Of a stretch of DNA of 64,000 nucleotides, positions 49,452-57,868 are shown piece by piece. The stretch is from Actinophytocola sp036402745 (lineage in GTDB: Bacteria; Actinomycetota; Actinomycetes; Mycobacteriales; Pseudonocardiaceae), in contig NZ_DASWSJ010000087.1 of NCBI RefSeq assembly GCF_036402745.1, positions 1-64,000 of the forward strand. Direction: 5' to 3'. Numbering within the stretch: the stretch's first letter is position 1; every line of letters starts with the position of its first letter. Position numbers and translations under genes: made by a program. Under the pieces are notes generated by a model. That model ran no database searches, was not told the origin of the DNA, and saw nothing but the letters and a program-made list of their open reading frames with translations.

Positions 49452-52313
49452 TCACGGTGTCTTCGTGACCGCGGCCAGCACCAGCTCGATCGGGTGGTGG
49501 GCGCGGCGCTCGGTGCCGTGCGCGATCTGCTGGCGGCAGGAGACCCCGGTCGCCGCGATGACGGTGTTCGCCGGCTCGGCCCGGACGGCGGGGAAGAGGC
49601 GGTCCTCGCCGATGGTCATCGACACGGCGTAGTGCTCGGCCTCGAAGCCGAACGAGCCCGCCATCCCGCAGCAGCCGGCGTCCAGCTCCACCACCTGCGC
49701 GCCGGGAATCCGGCGGAGCAGCGCCACCGTCGCGGCCGTGCCGACGTCGGCCTTCTGGTGGCAGTGGCCGTGGAACAGGATCCGCCGCCCGGCCACCCAG
49801 GAGTCCTCGGCCAGCGTGAGGTCGCCGGCGTCGATGGCCTCCGCCAGCAGCTCCTCCACCTGCCGGACGCGGCCGGCGACCTGGCGGGCGCGGTCGTCGT
49901 CGGGGAGCAGCGAGAGGGTCTCGTCCCGCAGGGTCAGCAGGCACGACGGCTCGCAGCCCACGATGGGGGAGGTGGTGTCCGCGAGCTGGGCCACGAGGGC
50001 GGCGGCCTTGCGGCGCGCGTCGTCGAGGAGTCCCTTGGACAGGCTCGACCGGCCGCAGCAGCCTTCGGCGGCGAGCCGGACGCGGTACCCGGCCAGCTCG
50101 AGCAGCTCGACGGCGGCCCGGCCGATCGCGGGCTCGGTGTAGGTGGTGAACGAGTCGGCCAGCAAGGTGACCTCCGAGCGGCCCTGGGCCGGGCGGCGCT
50201 TGCGGAACCACACCGCGAGGTTGCGCCGTTCGTAGCGCGGCAGCGGGCGCTTCGCCGTGATGCCGAGGAACCGTTCCATCAGCGCCCGCACGAAACCCAG
50301 CCGGTTCGGCAGGTTCGACAGCGGCGCGGTCGCCGAGCCGAGCCGGTTCAGCGAGCGGATCCCGCCGAAGACCCGCGACCGCAGCGGGACGCCGTGCTGG
50401 TCGTGCCGGTGCGCCAGCGTCTCGCTCTTCAGCTTCGCCATGTCGACGCCGAGCGGGCACTCGCTCTTGCAGGCCTTGCACATCAGGCACAGGTCCAGCA
50501 CCTCGTGCAGCCGGTCGTCACCCAGCGCGGCCCGCGGGTCGGGCGCGGACAGCGCGTGCACCAGCGCGTTGGCCCGGCCGCGGGTGGAGTCCTCCTCCAG
50601 CCGGGTGGCCATGTAGGACGGACACATCGCGCCGGTCCCGCTCTTGCGGCACAGCCCGATGTTCATGCACCGGTCGGCCGCGCCCCGCATGCCGCCGATC
50701 ACCTCGAACGACAGCCGCGTCCGGAACGGTTGCGGCGCGGGCAGCGCCGGGTCGCGCAGGTTGTCGGTCATCGCCGGCGCGTCGACGATCTTGCCCGGGT
50801 TCATCGTGTCGTCCGGGTCGAACAGCCGCTTCACCTGACGCATCGCCTCGTACAGCTCGGCGCCGAAGATCTCCCGGTTGAACTCGCTGCGCGCCAGGCC
50901 GTCGCCGTGCTCGCTGGAGTTGACGCCCCCGTAGGACCGGACCAGGTCCTTGACCTCCTCGGCGACCGACCGCATCGTGGCGACGCCGCCCGGCTCGGTC
51001 AGGTCGACGAACGGCCGGATGTGCAGGCAGCCCACCGAGCAGTGGCCGTAGAACCCGGCCCGCAGCCCGTGCCGGTCGAGGATCTCGGCGAACCGGCCGG
51101 TGTACTCGGTGAGGTACTTGGGGTCGACGGCGGTGTCCTCGACGAACGCGAGCGGCCGGCGGCTGCCGACGCTGGCGGCCATGAGCAGCCCCAGCCCGGC
51201 CTTGCGCACCTTCAGCAGCGCGCCCTGCTGCTCGGGCGTGCCGGCCTCGAGGGTGTGGTAGCCGTGGTTGTGCTTGCGCCACAAGGCGGTGAGCCGGCGC
51301 AGGCGCCCGAGCAGCTCCTTCTCGTCGTCGCCGGTGAAGCTGACGAACAGCAGCGCCTCGGGGTCGCCGTGCAGGATCGTGCCGAGCGCGGCGTACTCGA
51401 TCCGCTCGCGCGACAGGTCGAGGATCGTGCGGTCCATCAGCTCCACGGCGGCCGGGTCGCAGGCCAACGCGTCCTCGGTCGCCGCGATGGCCGCCTGGGT
51501 CGAGGTGAAGTGGCCGACCGCGATGACCGTCCGCGGCGGCTTGTCGACGAGGTCGACGAGCGCGCCGGTCGCGACCACCAGCGTGCCTTCCGCGCCGACG
51601 ACGAACTTCGCGAGGTCGAAGTCCTTGGCGAGCCGGTCGAGCCGGTAACCGCCGGCGCGCCGCCAGAACGGCGGAAAGCCCGTCTCGATCGCGGTCCGGT
51701 TGGCCGCGACCAGCTGGGGCAGCTCCCGGTACAGCCGGCCTTCCAGCGTGTCGGCCGCACCGCGGGGCGCCGGGTCGGCGACCGGGCCGAACCGGGCGGC
51801 CGAGCCGTCGGACAGCACGACGTCCAGCTCGCGGACGTGGTCGATGGTCATGCCGTAGCGCACCGAGCCGCTGCCGGCGGAGTTGTTGCCGATCATCCCG
51901 CCGATCGTCGCCCGGTTGCTGGTCGAGGTGTCCGGGCCGAACATCAGGCCGTGCCCGGCCGCGGCCCGGTTGAGCTGGTCCTGGACGACGCCCGGCTCGA
52001 CCCGCGCCACCTTCGCCTCGGGGTCCAGCTCGAGGATGCGGCTCAGGTGCCGGGACAGGTCGAGGACCAGCCCGGGCCCGACCGTCTGCCCGGCGAGGCT
52101 CGTGCCCGCGCCGCGCGGCACCACCGGCACGCCGAACTCGCGGGCGGCGGCCACGGTCGCGATGACGTCGTCGGTGTCGCGCGGGAACACCACGCCCAGC
52201 GGGGTGATCGCGTACATGCTGGCGTCGCGGGCGTAGAGCTGGCGGGTGTAGTCGTCGAACCTGACCTCGCCGCCCAGATCGGCACGCAGCCGCTCGGCAA
52301 GCTCGCCCGTCAT
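49452..52313 (-). CDS. FAD-linked D-2-hydroxyacid dehydrogenase with 4Fe-4S and CCG domains
   Basis: This 953-residue protein has an FAD-binding domain (about 35-210; PRGAGTSLAGQTVGPGLVLD, IGGMIGNNSAGSGSVRYG), an FAD-oxidase C-terminal domain, an iron-sulphur region (CMNIGLCRKSGTGAMCPS and CLMCKACKSECPLGVD) and two CCG motifs (EGCCGRSSL, AGCCGMAGSFG) of the GlpC/GlcF type. This is the YdiJ-like single-chain form, related to enzymes that oxidise D-2-hydroxyglutarate, D-lactate or glycolate and pass electrons to quinone or another carrier. The ATG at 52313 overlaps the stop of the aminotransferase gene. The neighbour suggests that the substrate or product is a 2-oxoacid such as glyoxylate. Confidence 0.92.
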   Translation of the reverse strand: MTGELAERLRADLGGEVRFDDYTRQLYARDASMYAITPLGVVFPRDTDDVIATVAAAREFGVPVVPRGAGTSLAGQTVGPGLVLDLSRHLSRILELDPEAKVARVEPGVVQDQLNRAAAGHGLMFGPDTSTSNRATIGGMIGNNSAGSGSVRYGMTIDHVRELDVVLSDGSAARFGPVADPAPRGAADTLEGRLYRELPQLVAANRTAIETGFPPFWRRAGGYRLDRLAKDFDLAKFVVGAEGTLVVATGALVDLVDKPPRTVIAVGHFTSTQAAIAATEDALACDPAAVELMDRTILDLSRERIEYAALGTILHGDPEALLFVSFTGDDEKELLGRLRRLTALWRKHNHGYHTLEAGTPEQQGALLKVRKAGLGLLMAASVGSRRPLAFVEDTAVDPKYLTEYTGRFAEILDRHGLRAGFYGHCSVGCLHIRPFVDLTEPGGVATMRSVAEEVKDLVRSYGGVNSSEHGDGLARSEFNREIFGAELYEAMRQVKRLFDPDDTMNPGKIVDAPAMTDNLRDPALPAPQPFRTRLSFEVIGGMRGAADRCMNIGLCRKSGTGAMCPSYMATRLEEDSTRGRANALVHALSAPDPRAALGDDRLHEVLDLCLMCKACKSECPLGVDMAKLKSETLAHRHDQHGVPLRSRVFGGIRSLNRLGSATAPLSNLPNRLGFVRALMERFLGITAKRPLPRYERRNLAVWFRKRRPAQGRSEVTLLADSFTTYTEPAIGRAAVELLELAGYRVRLAAEGCCGRSSLSKGLLDDARRKAAALVAQLADTTSPIVGCEPSCLLTLRDETLSLLPDDDRARQVAGRVRQVEELLAEAIDAGDLTLAEDSWVAGRRILFHGHCHQKADVGTAATVALLRRIPGAQVVELDAGCCGMAGSFGFEAEHYAVSMTIGEDRLFPAVRAEPANTVIAATGVSCRQQIAHGTERRAHHPIELVLAAVTKTP

Positions 52314-53470
52314 GCCGACTCCAGCACGCGCAGCGCGGCCCTGACCCCGTCCGCGTCGATCGGCACGCCCGCCAGCTCCAGCCCCATCTGCACGCCGCCG
52401 AGGGTGCCGGCGAGCGAGACGTCGTTGAAGTGGCCGAGGTGGCCGATGCGGAACACGCGCCCGGCCAGCCTGCCCAAGCCCGTGCCGAGCGACATGTTGA
52501 AGCGGTCGAGAATCAGCGCGCGGATCTTGTCCGCGTCGTGCTCCTCGGGTACCAGGACCGCGGTCAGCACCGGCGAGTGCTCCCGCTCGTCGAGGCTCAG
52601 CACCTCCAGGCCCCACGCCCGCACGGCCGCCCGGGTGGCCGCGGCGTGCCGGCGGTGCCGGGCGAACACCTGGGGCAGCCCTTCCTCGCGCAGCAGCGCC
52701 AGGCTCTCCCGCAGCCCGTACAGCAGGTTCGTCGCCGGGGTGTAGGGGAAGTAGCCGCGCTCGTTCGCGGCCAGGATCGGGCGCCAGTCCCAGTAGGCGC
52801 GGGGGAACGAGGCGGTCTTCGCCGCCCGCAACGCCTTCTCGCTCACCGCGTTGAAGCCCAGGCCCGGGGGCAGCAGCAAACCCTTCTGCGAGCAGGAGAC
52901 CGTGACGTCCACCCCCCACTCGTCGTGCCGGTAGTCGATCGACCCGAGCGAGGAGACGGTGTCCACGAGCAGCAGCGCCGGGTGGCCCGCCTCGTCGATC
53001 GCGCGCCGGATCTCCGCGATGCGGCTGGTCACCCCGGTCGACGTCTCGTTGTGCACCACGCAGACCGCCTTGACCGTGGGGTCGGCCGCGAGCTTGGCCC
53101 GGACCACCGCCGGGTCGACGCCGTGGCGCCAGTCGCCGGGGACGAAGGCGACGTCGAGACCGAGGTTGCCGGCCAGGTCCCGCCACAGGGCGGCGAAGTG
53201 GCCGGTCTCGAAGGCCAGCACCCGGTCGCCGGGGCTCAGCGTGTTGACCAGCGCGGCCTCCCACGCGCCGGTGCCCGACGACGGGTAGACGACCACCGGG
53301 CCGGCGGTGCCGAACACGGGCTTCACCGCCGCGAGCACGTCGTCGGTGAGCGCCGCGAAGTCCGGGCCGCGATGGTCGATCGTGGGTGCGGAAATCGCCC
53401 GCAGTACCCGGTCCGGAACATTTGTCGGGCCGGGAATTTGCAGGAAATGCCGGCCGGCCGAGTATGGCAT
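52310..53470 (-). CDS. Class V aminotransferase (serine/alanine-glyoxylate type)
   Basis: This 386-residue PLP enzyme shows IPGPTNVPDRVL near the N-terminus, YPSSGTGAWEAALVNTL and the cofactor lysine in VSCSQKGLLLPPGLGF, which are typical of serine-glyoxylate and alanine-glyoxylate aminotransferases. It would move an amino group between serine, alanine or aspartate and a 2-oxoacid. The ATG at 53470 has an AGGAG site 7 bp before it. A TTG two codons upstream lacks spacing for that site. It forms an operon with the FAD dehydrogenase and is divergent from the permease gene. Confidence 0.9.
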   Translation of the reverse strand: MPYSAGRHFLQIPGPTNVPDRVLRAISAPTIDHRGPDFAALTDDVLAAVKPVFGTAGPVVVYPSSGTGAWEAALVNTLSPGDRVLAFETGHFAALWRDLAGNLGLDVAFVPGDWRHGVDPAVVRAKLAADPTVKAVCVVHNETSTGVTSRIAEIRRAIDEAGHPALLLVDTVSSLGSIDYRHDEWGVDVTVSCSQKGLLLPPGLGFNAVSEKALRAAKTASFPRAYWDWRPILAANERGYFPYTPATNLLYGLRESLALLREEGLPQVFARHRRHAAATRAAVRAWGLEVLSLDEREHSPVLTAVLVPEEHDADKIRALILDRFNMSLGTGLGRLAGRVFRIGHLGHFNDVSLAGTLGGVQMGLELAGVPIDADGVRAALRVLESA

Positions 53471-53485
53471 CGCCAACTCCTGTCG

Positions 53486-53529
53486 GTTCTCGTGAACTAT
53501 TGACTAGCAATTGTGTGTCAGGTCATACT
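53486..53529. promoter_or_regulatory. Divergent promoter region with palindromic operator
   Basis: For the permease, TTGACT (53500-53505) and CATACT (53524-53529) form a promoter with an 18-bp spacer. GTTCTCGTGAAC (53486-53497), with arms GTTC/GAAC, sits just upstream and could be an IclR-family site serving both the permease and the divergent aminotransferase. Confidence 0.5.
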
Positions 53530-53569
53530 TCGTCCGTCTCGCGAGCCGCCGCCGCCTCGGGGAGTTTCT

Positions 53570-54916
53570 ATGTCCCAACAGGTTCTGTCCATCATTGTGC
53601 TAGCCCTCATCGTTCTCGTCGCCACGATCCGCTCCGTGAACATGGGAGCCGTCGCCTTTCTCGGTGCATTCCTCGTCGGCACTCTCATATTTCACGAGAG
53701 CAAGGACGACATCTTCTCCGGCTTTCCCGGTGACCTCTTCGTGGTATTGGTCGGGGTCACCCTGCTGTTCGCCATCGCCAAGGCCAACGGCACCGTCGAC
53801 TGGCTCATTCACATGGGCGTCCGCGCGGTCAAGGGCCGGATCGCCTTCATTCCATGGGTGATGTTCCTGGTCACCAGCCTGCTGACCATGGTGGGCGCCG
53901 TCGTGCCCGGCGCGGTCGCGATCATGGCGCCGGTCGGCATGACCTTCGCCGTGCGCCACCGCATCAACCCGATGCTGATGGGGTTGCTCATCATCAACGG
54001 CGCCAGCGCGGGCGGCTTCTCGCCGATCGGCGTGTTCGGCGTCATCACCAACGGCGTCGTCGAGCGGAGCGGGCTGCCCGGCAACCCCATCCTGCTGTGG
54101 GTCAGCTCCTTCCTGTTCAACGCGCTGCTCAGCGTCGTCGTCTTCCTGCTGTTCGGCGGCCGGGAGCTGCTGAGCCGGCGGGCCGAGGTGGTCGAGGGCG
54201 TCACCCTCGACCCCGACCCCGAGCCCGCCCCCGAGCCCGAGCCGGCCGGCGCCGGAAGCGGCGGCGCCGCCGTGACCACCCGGCCCGCCACGACCATCGC
54301 CGCGACCGGGATCACCACGCTCAACCCGCAACGCGTGGCCACGCTCGCCGGCCTGCTCGTGCTCGTGGCCGGCGCGCTCGTCTTCGACATCGACGTCGGT
54401 CTGCTCGCGCTGAGCATCGCGACGGTGATCTGCCTGCTCTTCCCCGCCGGCGCGAAAGCCGCGGTCGCGGAGGTCGCGTGGCCCACCGTGCTGCTCATCG
54501 CCGGGGTGGTGACCTACGTGAGCATGATGGACCGCGAGGGCACGATCACGATGCTCGGCGACAGCGTCGCGAACATCGGGGTGGCGCTGCTGGCCGCGTT
54601 CGTGATCTGCCTGATCGGCGGCGCGGTGTCCGCGTTCGCGTCGACGACCGGGATCCTGGGCGCGCTCATCCCGCTGGCCGTGCCGTTCCTGCTCACCGGT
54701 CAGGTCGGCGCGGTGGGCCTGATCATCGCGCTGGCCATCTCGTCCTCGGTGGTCGACTCCTCGCCGTTCTCGACCAGTGGCGCGCTCACCGTCGCGAGCA
54801 GCCCCGAGGACGTCCGGGACCGGGTGTTCCGCGGGCTGATGGTCTGGGGCCTGTGCATGATCATCGTCGCGCCGGTGCTCGCCTGGACGATCTTCGTGTT
54901 GCCCGGCTGGCTGTGA
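53570..54916 (+). CDS. MatC-like dicarboxylate permease (ArsB/SLC13 superfamily)
   Basis: This 448-residue protein has about ten to twelve membrane spans in two halves joined by an acidic Pro-Glu linker (DPDPEPAPEPEP, near residue 215). The N-terminal half resembles the malonate transporter MatC (RSVNMGAVAFLGAFLVG, NGASAGGFSPIGVFG), and the C-terminal part carries SFA-S-T-T and VVDSSPFSTSGAL. These permeases take up C3 or C4 dicarboxylates. The ATG at 53570 follows GGGGAG. An in-frame upstream ATG at 53513 lies inside the promoter and is rejected. The neighbouring genes suggest uptake of the acid they degrade. Confidence 0.88.
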   Translation: MSQQVLSIIVLALIVLVATIRSVNMGAVAFLGAFLVGTLIFHESKDDIFSGFPGDLFVVLVGVTLLFAIAKANGTVDWLIHMGVRAVKGRIAFIPWVMFLVTSLLTMVGAVVPGAVAIMAPVGMTFAVRHRINPMLMGLLIINGASAGGFSPIGVFGVITNGVVERSGLPGNPILLWVSSFLFNALLSVVVFLLFGGRELLSRRAEVVEGVTLDPDPEPAPEPEPAGAGSGGAAVTTRPATTIAATGITTLNPQRVATLAGLLVLVAGALVFDIDVGLLALSIATVICLLFPAGAKAAVAEVAWPTVLLIAGVVTYVSMMDREGTITMLGDSVANIGVALLAAFVICLIGGAVSAFASTTGILGALIPLAVPFLLTGQVGAVGLIIALAISSSVVDSSPFSTSGALTVASSPEDVRDRVFRGLMVWGLCMIIVAPVLAWTIFVLPGWL

Positions 54917-54928
54917 GCCGGTCCTGCT

Positions 54929-54934
54929 TACACT
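54929..54934 (+). promoter_or_regulatory. Putative -10 element of a leaderless IclR transcript
   Basis: TACACT lies 6 bp before the ATG at 54941, and no ribosome site is present. The same element and spacing precede the DUF1707 gene. Confidence 0.45.
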
Positions 54935-54940
54935 GCGGGA

Positions 54941-55714
54941 ATGAGTGAGGGAATGCGCACCGTCCTCTCGGCCTTCCGGGTGCTCGAGGAGGTGGCCTTC
55001 ACCCAGCCGGCCGGAGTGGGGGAGCTCGCCAGGAAGCTGCGCATGCCGAAGACAACGGTGCAGCGGGCGCTCCAGACACTGTGGACGGCCGGCTGGATCT
55101 GCCCGGACGGTGCGGAGACCACCCGGTGGGTGCTCACCACCCGGGCGCTGTACATCGGACAGCACGCGATCCCGGACCTCGGGGTCCGGGACGCGGCGCT
55201 GCCGATCATGCGGGAGCTGCGCAAGGAGACCGGCGAGACCGCGCACCTGATGGTGCTGCAGGAGAACCGGGCGGTGCTGATCGAGCGGGTCGAGACCGAG
55301 CACCCGATCCGCGCGGTCATCGCCCTCGGCAGCGCGGTGCCGCTGCACGGCTCGTCCAACGGCAAGGCGATGCTCGCGTACCGGCCGGCCGACGAGGTCC
55401 GGGCCATCATCGGCGCCCGCCTCGAACGGCACACCGACAAGACCATTGTGGACTGGGACGAGTTCTTCGCCGAGCTCGGCCGGGTCCGGGCGCGCGGCTA
55501 CGCCACGAACGTGGGGGAGTGGCGCAGCGACATCGCGGCCGTCGCGTCGCCGGTCTTCGACCACGAGGGCGTGACGTCGGCGAGCCTGTCCATCTCCGCG
55601 CCCGGCAGCCGGATGCCCGAGGGGCTCAGGGCGTCCTACGGCGCGCTGGTGACCGAGGCGGCCCAGCGGGTCAGCGCGACGCTCGGCTACCGGCGCCCGC
55701 CCGACGCGGAGTGA
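54941..55714 (+). CDS. IclR-family transcriptional regulator
   Basis: This 257-residue protein has an N-terminal winged helix (VLSAFRVLEEVAFTQPAGVGELARKLRMPKTTVQRALQTL) and the C-terminal IclR effector domain (GETAHLMVLQENRAVLIERVE, LGSAVPLHGSSNGKAMLAY, RARGYATNVGEWRSDIAAVASPVFD). IclR proteins bind palindromes near catabolic promoters and sense a pathway acid. It lies between the permease and the CoA-transferase/crotonase operon and most likely controls both, with sites near 53486 and 57775-57803. Confidence 0.92.
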   Translation: MSEGMRTVLSAFRVLEEVAFTQPAGVGELARKLRMPKTTVQRALQTLWTAGWICPDGAETTRWVLTTRALYIGQHAIPDLGVRDAALPIMRELRKETGETAHLMVLQENRAVLIERVETEHPIRAVIALGSAVPLHGSSNGKAMLAYRPADEVRAIIGARLERHTDKTIVDWDEFFAELGRVRARGYATNVGEWRSDIAAVASPVFDHEGVTSASLSISAPGSRMPEGLRASYGALVTEAAQRVSATLGYRRPPDAE

Positions 55715-55724
55715 CCTCATCGCC

Positions 55725-56489
55725 TCACCGCCCGCGCCACCGCGGCGGGCGCTTCTCGAGGAACGCGCTGACGCCCTCCCGGAAGTCGTCGCTGCCGTAG
55801 CACAGCGAGATCAGGTCCTCGTCCGGCGGCAGCGGGTGCTCGCGCAGCCGCCGCAACGCGGTCTTGCTGGCCCGCATCGTCAGCGGCGCGTGCCCGGCGA
55901 GCTGGGTGCACAGCTCGGCGAGGCTCGTGTCGGCGTCGGTGACCAGCTCCGTGGCGAGCCCGATCCGGACGGCCTCCGCGCCGTCGACGAACCCGGCCGT
56001 GTAGATCAGGTGCAGCGTCCGGGCGGTGCCGATCAGGTGCGCCAGCCGGGCGTAGGTCGGCATCGACACGCAGTTGCCGAGCGTCCGCGCGATCGGCAGC
56101 CCGAACCGCGCGCCCGGCGTGCAGAGCCGCAGGTCGCACGCCGCCGCGATGCCCAGCCCGCCGCCGGTCGCGTAACCCTCGACGACCGCGACGGTCGGCA
56201 CGCCCACCTGCTCCAGCCGCCCGAGCACCGACTCGATGCGCCGCTCGTAGGCGATGCCGTCCGCGACGCCGCGGAAGTCGCGGAAGTGGTTGATGTCGGT
56301 GCCCGCCACGAACGCCTTGCCCCCCGCGCCACGCACGACCGCGACCCGGACCTCGGGGCTGTCGTCGACCCGCGCGCAGAAGTCGGCCAGGGCCTCGTAC
56401 ATCGCCATGGTCATCGCGTTGCGTGCCGCGGGCCGGTTGACGGTGGCCGTCGCGACCGGCCCGGCGAAGTCCACGATCAGGTCGCTCAT
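55725..56489 (-). CDS. Crotonase (enoyl-CoA hydratase/isomerase family) lacking both canonical glutamates
   Basis: This 254-residue protein has the crotonase fold with oxyanion-hole stretches GKAFVAGTDINHF and GYATGGGLGIAAACDLRL. In a hand alignment to classic enoyl-CoA hydratase, the two catalytic glutamates are replaced, by Ile in FGLPIAR and by His in TLHLIYTAG. It therefore probably does not hydrate simple enoyl-CoA. Other crotonases cleave, isomerise or hydrolyse acyl-CoA. The ATG at 56489 follows GGGGGAG. It is 70 bp after the CoA-transferase gene and should act on the CoA ester that enzyme makes. Confidence 0.88.
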   Translation of the reverse strand: MSDLIVDFAGPVATATVNRPAARNAMTMAMYEALADFCARVDDSPEVRVAVVRGAGGKAFVAGTDINHFRDFRGVADGIAYERRIESVLGRLEQVGVPTVAVVEGYATGGGLGIAAACDLRLCTPGARFGLPIARTLGNCVSMPTYARLAHLIGTARTLHLIYTAGFVDGAEAVRIGLATELVTDADTSLAELCTQLAGHAPLTMRASKTALRRLREHPLPPDEDLISLCYGSDDFREGVSAFLEKRPPRWRGR

Positions 56490-56559
56490 GACTCCCCCTC
56501 GCAGGCTCGGTCGAGCCGCTCGCGGTCGCCCTGTGACACTGATTCGCTCGCAAGCTCGC

Positions 56560-57753
56560 TCATGCCACGGACCCCCTGGCGCGCAGGGCATCGATCTCGT
56601 CGTCGGAGTAGCCGGCCGCGTGCAGGATCTCGGCGGTGTGCTCGCCGAGCGCCGGCGGGACCCGCCGGATCGTGCCGGCCGTCTCGCTCAGCTTCACCGG
56701 GATGCCGAGCGCGCGAACCCGGCCCTCGACCGGATGGTCCAGCTCCACGACCATCTCGCGGGCGAGCGTGTGCGGGTCCGCGCAGGACTGCTGGTAGTCC
56801 CGGATCGGCCCGGCCGGGACGCCGGCGTCGAGCAGCCGCTCGACCCAGTCGTCGGTGTCGCGTTCGGACAGTGCGCGGCCCAGCTCCGCGGACAGTGCCG
56901 CCCGGTTGCGGACGCGGTCGGCGTTGGTGGCGAACCGCGGGTCGTCGAGGAGGTCGGGGCGCTCGAGCACCGCGCAGAGCCGGGCCCACAGCCGCGTGTT
57001 GTTCGCGCCGATCGTGAGGAAGCCGTCCCGGGTCGGGAACGCCTCGTACGGCGCGTTCACCCGGTGCGCGGAGCCGAGCCGGCCGGGCGCCTTCCCGGTG
57101 GCCCACAGCTCCGCGGTCTCCCACACGGACATGGCGAGCGCCGCGTCGTAGAGCGAGGTGTCGACGGCCTGGCCGCGCCCGGTGATCGTGCGGGACAGGC
57201 AGGCGCTGAGGATCCCGACCGCGCACAGCAGGCCGGCGGACAGGTCGGCGACGGGCACCCCGCACTTGACCGGGGTGCCCGTCGCGTCGCCGGTGACGCT
57301 CATGATCCCGGACATCGCCTGCGCGATGAGGTCGTAGCCGGGCCGCGCCGCGTACGGCCCGGTCTGCCCGAAGCCGGAGATCGACGCGTACACGAGGCGG
57401 TCGTTGATCTCCCGCAGCGCCGGGTAGTCCACGCCCAGCCGTGCCGCGACGCCGGGCCGGAAGCTCTCCACCACCACGTCGGCCGAGGCGACGAGGCGGC
57501 GGAAGGCGGCCAGCCCGGCGGCGGTGCGCAGGTCGATCGCGATGCTCCGCTTGTTCCGGTTCACCGCGAGGAACGCGGCGCTCTCCCCGTGCGGCAACCG
57601 GTGTCCGGTGGCCTCGCGGGTGGCGTCACCGCGCTCGATGGGCTCGACCTTGATCACGTCGGCGCCGAGATCGCCGAGCAGCTGGCAGCAGAACGGCCCG
57701 GCCATCACCTGGCTCAGGTCGATGACCGTGAGGTGCTCCAGTGCGAGAGCCAT
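56560..57753 (-). CDS. Family III CoA-transferase (CaiB/BaiF type)
   Basis: This 397-residue protein matches CaiB/Frc CoA-transferases: VIDLSQVMAGPFCCQLLGDLGADVIKVEP at the start, NRNKRSIAIDL, the probable catalytic aspartate in VPVADLSAGL, and GYDLIAQAMSGIMSVTG. The reaction moves CoA from a donor such as succinyl-CoA to a carboxylic acid, with an aspartyl anhydride intermediate. It is the first gene of an operon with the crotonase and has a clear promoter upstream (57827-57856). The acid is unknown. A dicarboxylate brought in by the nearby permease is a reasonable guess. Confidence 0.92.
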   Translation of the reverse strand: MALALEHLTVIDLSQVMAGPFCCQLLGDLGADVIKVEPIERGDATREATGHRLPHGESAAFLAVNRNKRSIAIDLRTAAGLAAFRRLVASADVVVESFRPGVAARLGVDYPALREINDRLVYASISGFGQTGPYAARPGYDLIAQAMSGIMSVTGDATGTPVKCGVPVADLSAGLLCAVGILSACLSRTITGRGQAVDTSLYDAALAMSVWETAELWATGKAPGRLGSAHRVNAPYEAFPTRDGFLTIGANNTRLWARLCAVLERPDLLDDPRFATNADRVRNRAALSAELGRALSERDTDDWVERLLDAGVPAGPIRDYQQSCADPHTLAREMVVELDHPVEGRVRALGIPVKLSETAGTIRRVPPALGEHTAEILHAAGYSDDEIDALRARGSVA

Positions 57754-57774
57754 CGTCCCCCTGCCGATCGAGCC

Positions 57775-57803
57775 CCGCTAGCGGTTGTGCCGCGTAGCGG
57801 AAC
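57775..57803. promoter_or_regulatory. Tandem palindromes, probable IclR operator
   Basis: CCGCTAGCGG (57775-57784, perfect) and CCGCGTAGCGG (57790-57800) lie 15 bp apart, and the second is part of GTGCCGCGTAGCGGAAC, which has the look of IclR-family sites. They lie between the -10 element and the start of the CoA-transferase gene, where a bound regulator would block transcription. Confidence 0.5.
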
Positions 57804-57826
57804 GGACCACGTACAGTGGAACACCG

Positions 57827-57856
57827 ACCTTACGATCCCGGCTCTCCGCGGGTCAA
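57827..57856 (-). promoter_or_regulatory. Promoter of the CoA-transferase/crotonase operon
   Basis: On the minus strand TTGACC and TAAGGT are separated by exactly 18 bp, a good vegetative promoter. It reads toward the CoA-transferase start at 57753. Confidence 0.6.
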
Positions 57857-57868
57857 GCCGCGCTCACC

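Noticed and set aside
53513..53569. Upstream ATG for the MatC-like permease
   Set aside because: It falls inside the predicted promoter and lacks a ribosome site; the ATG at 53570 has GGGGAG.
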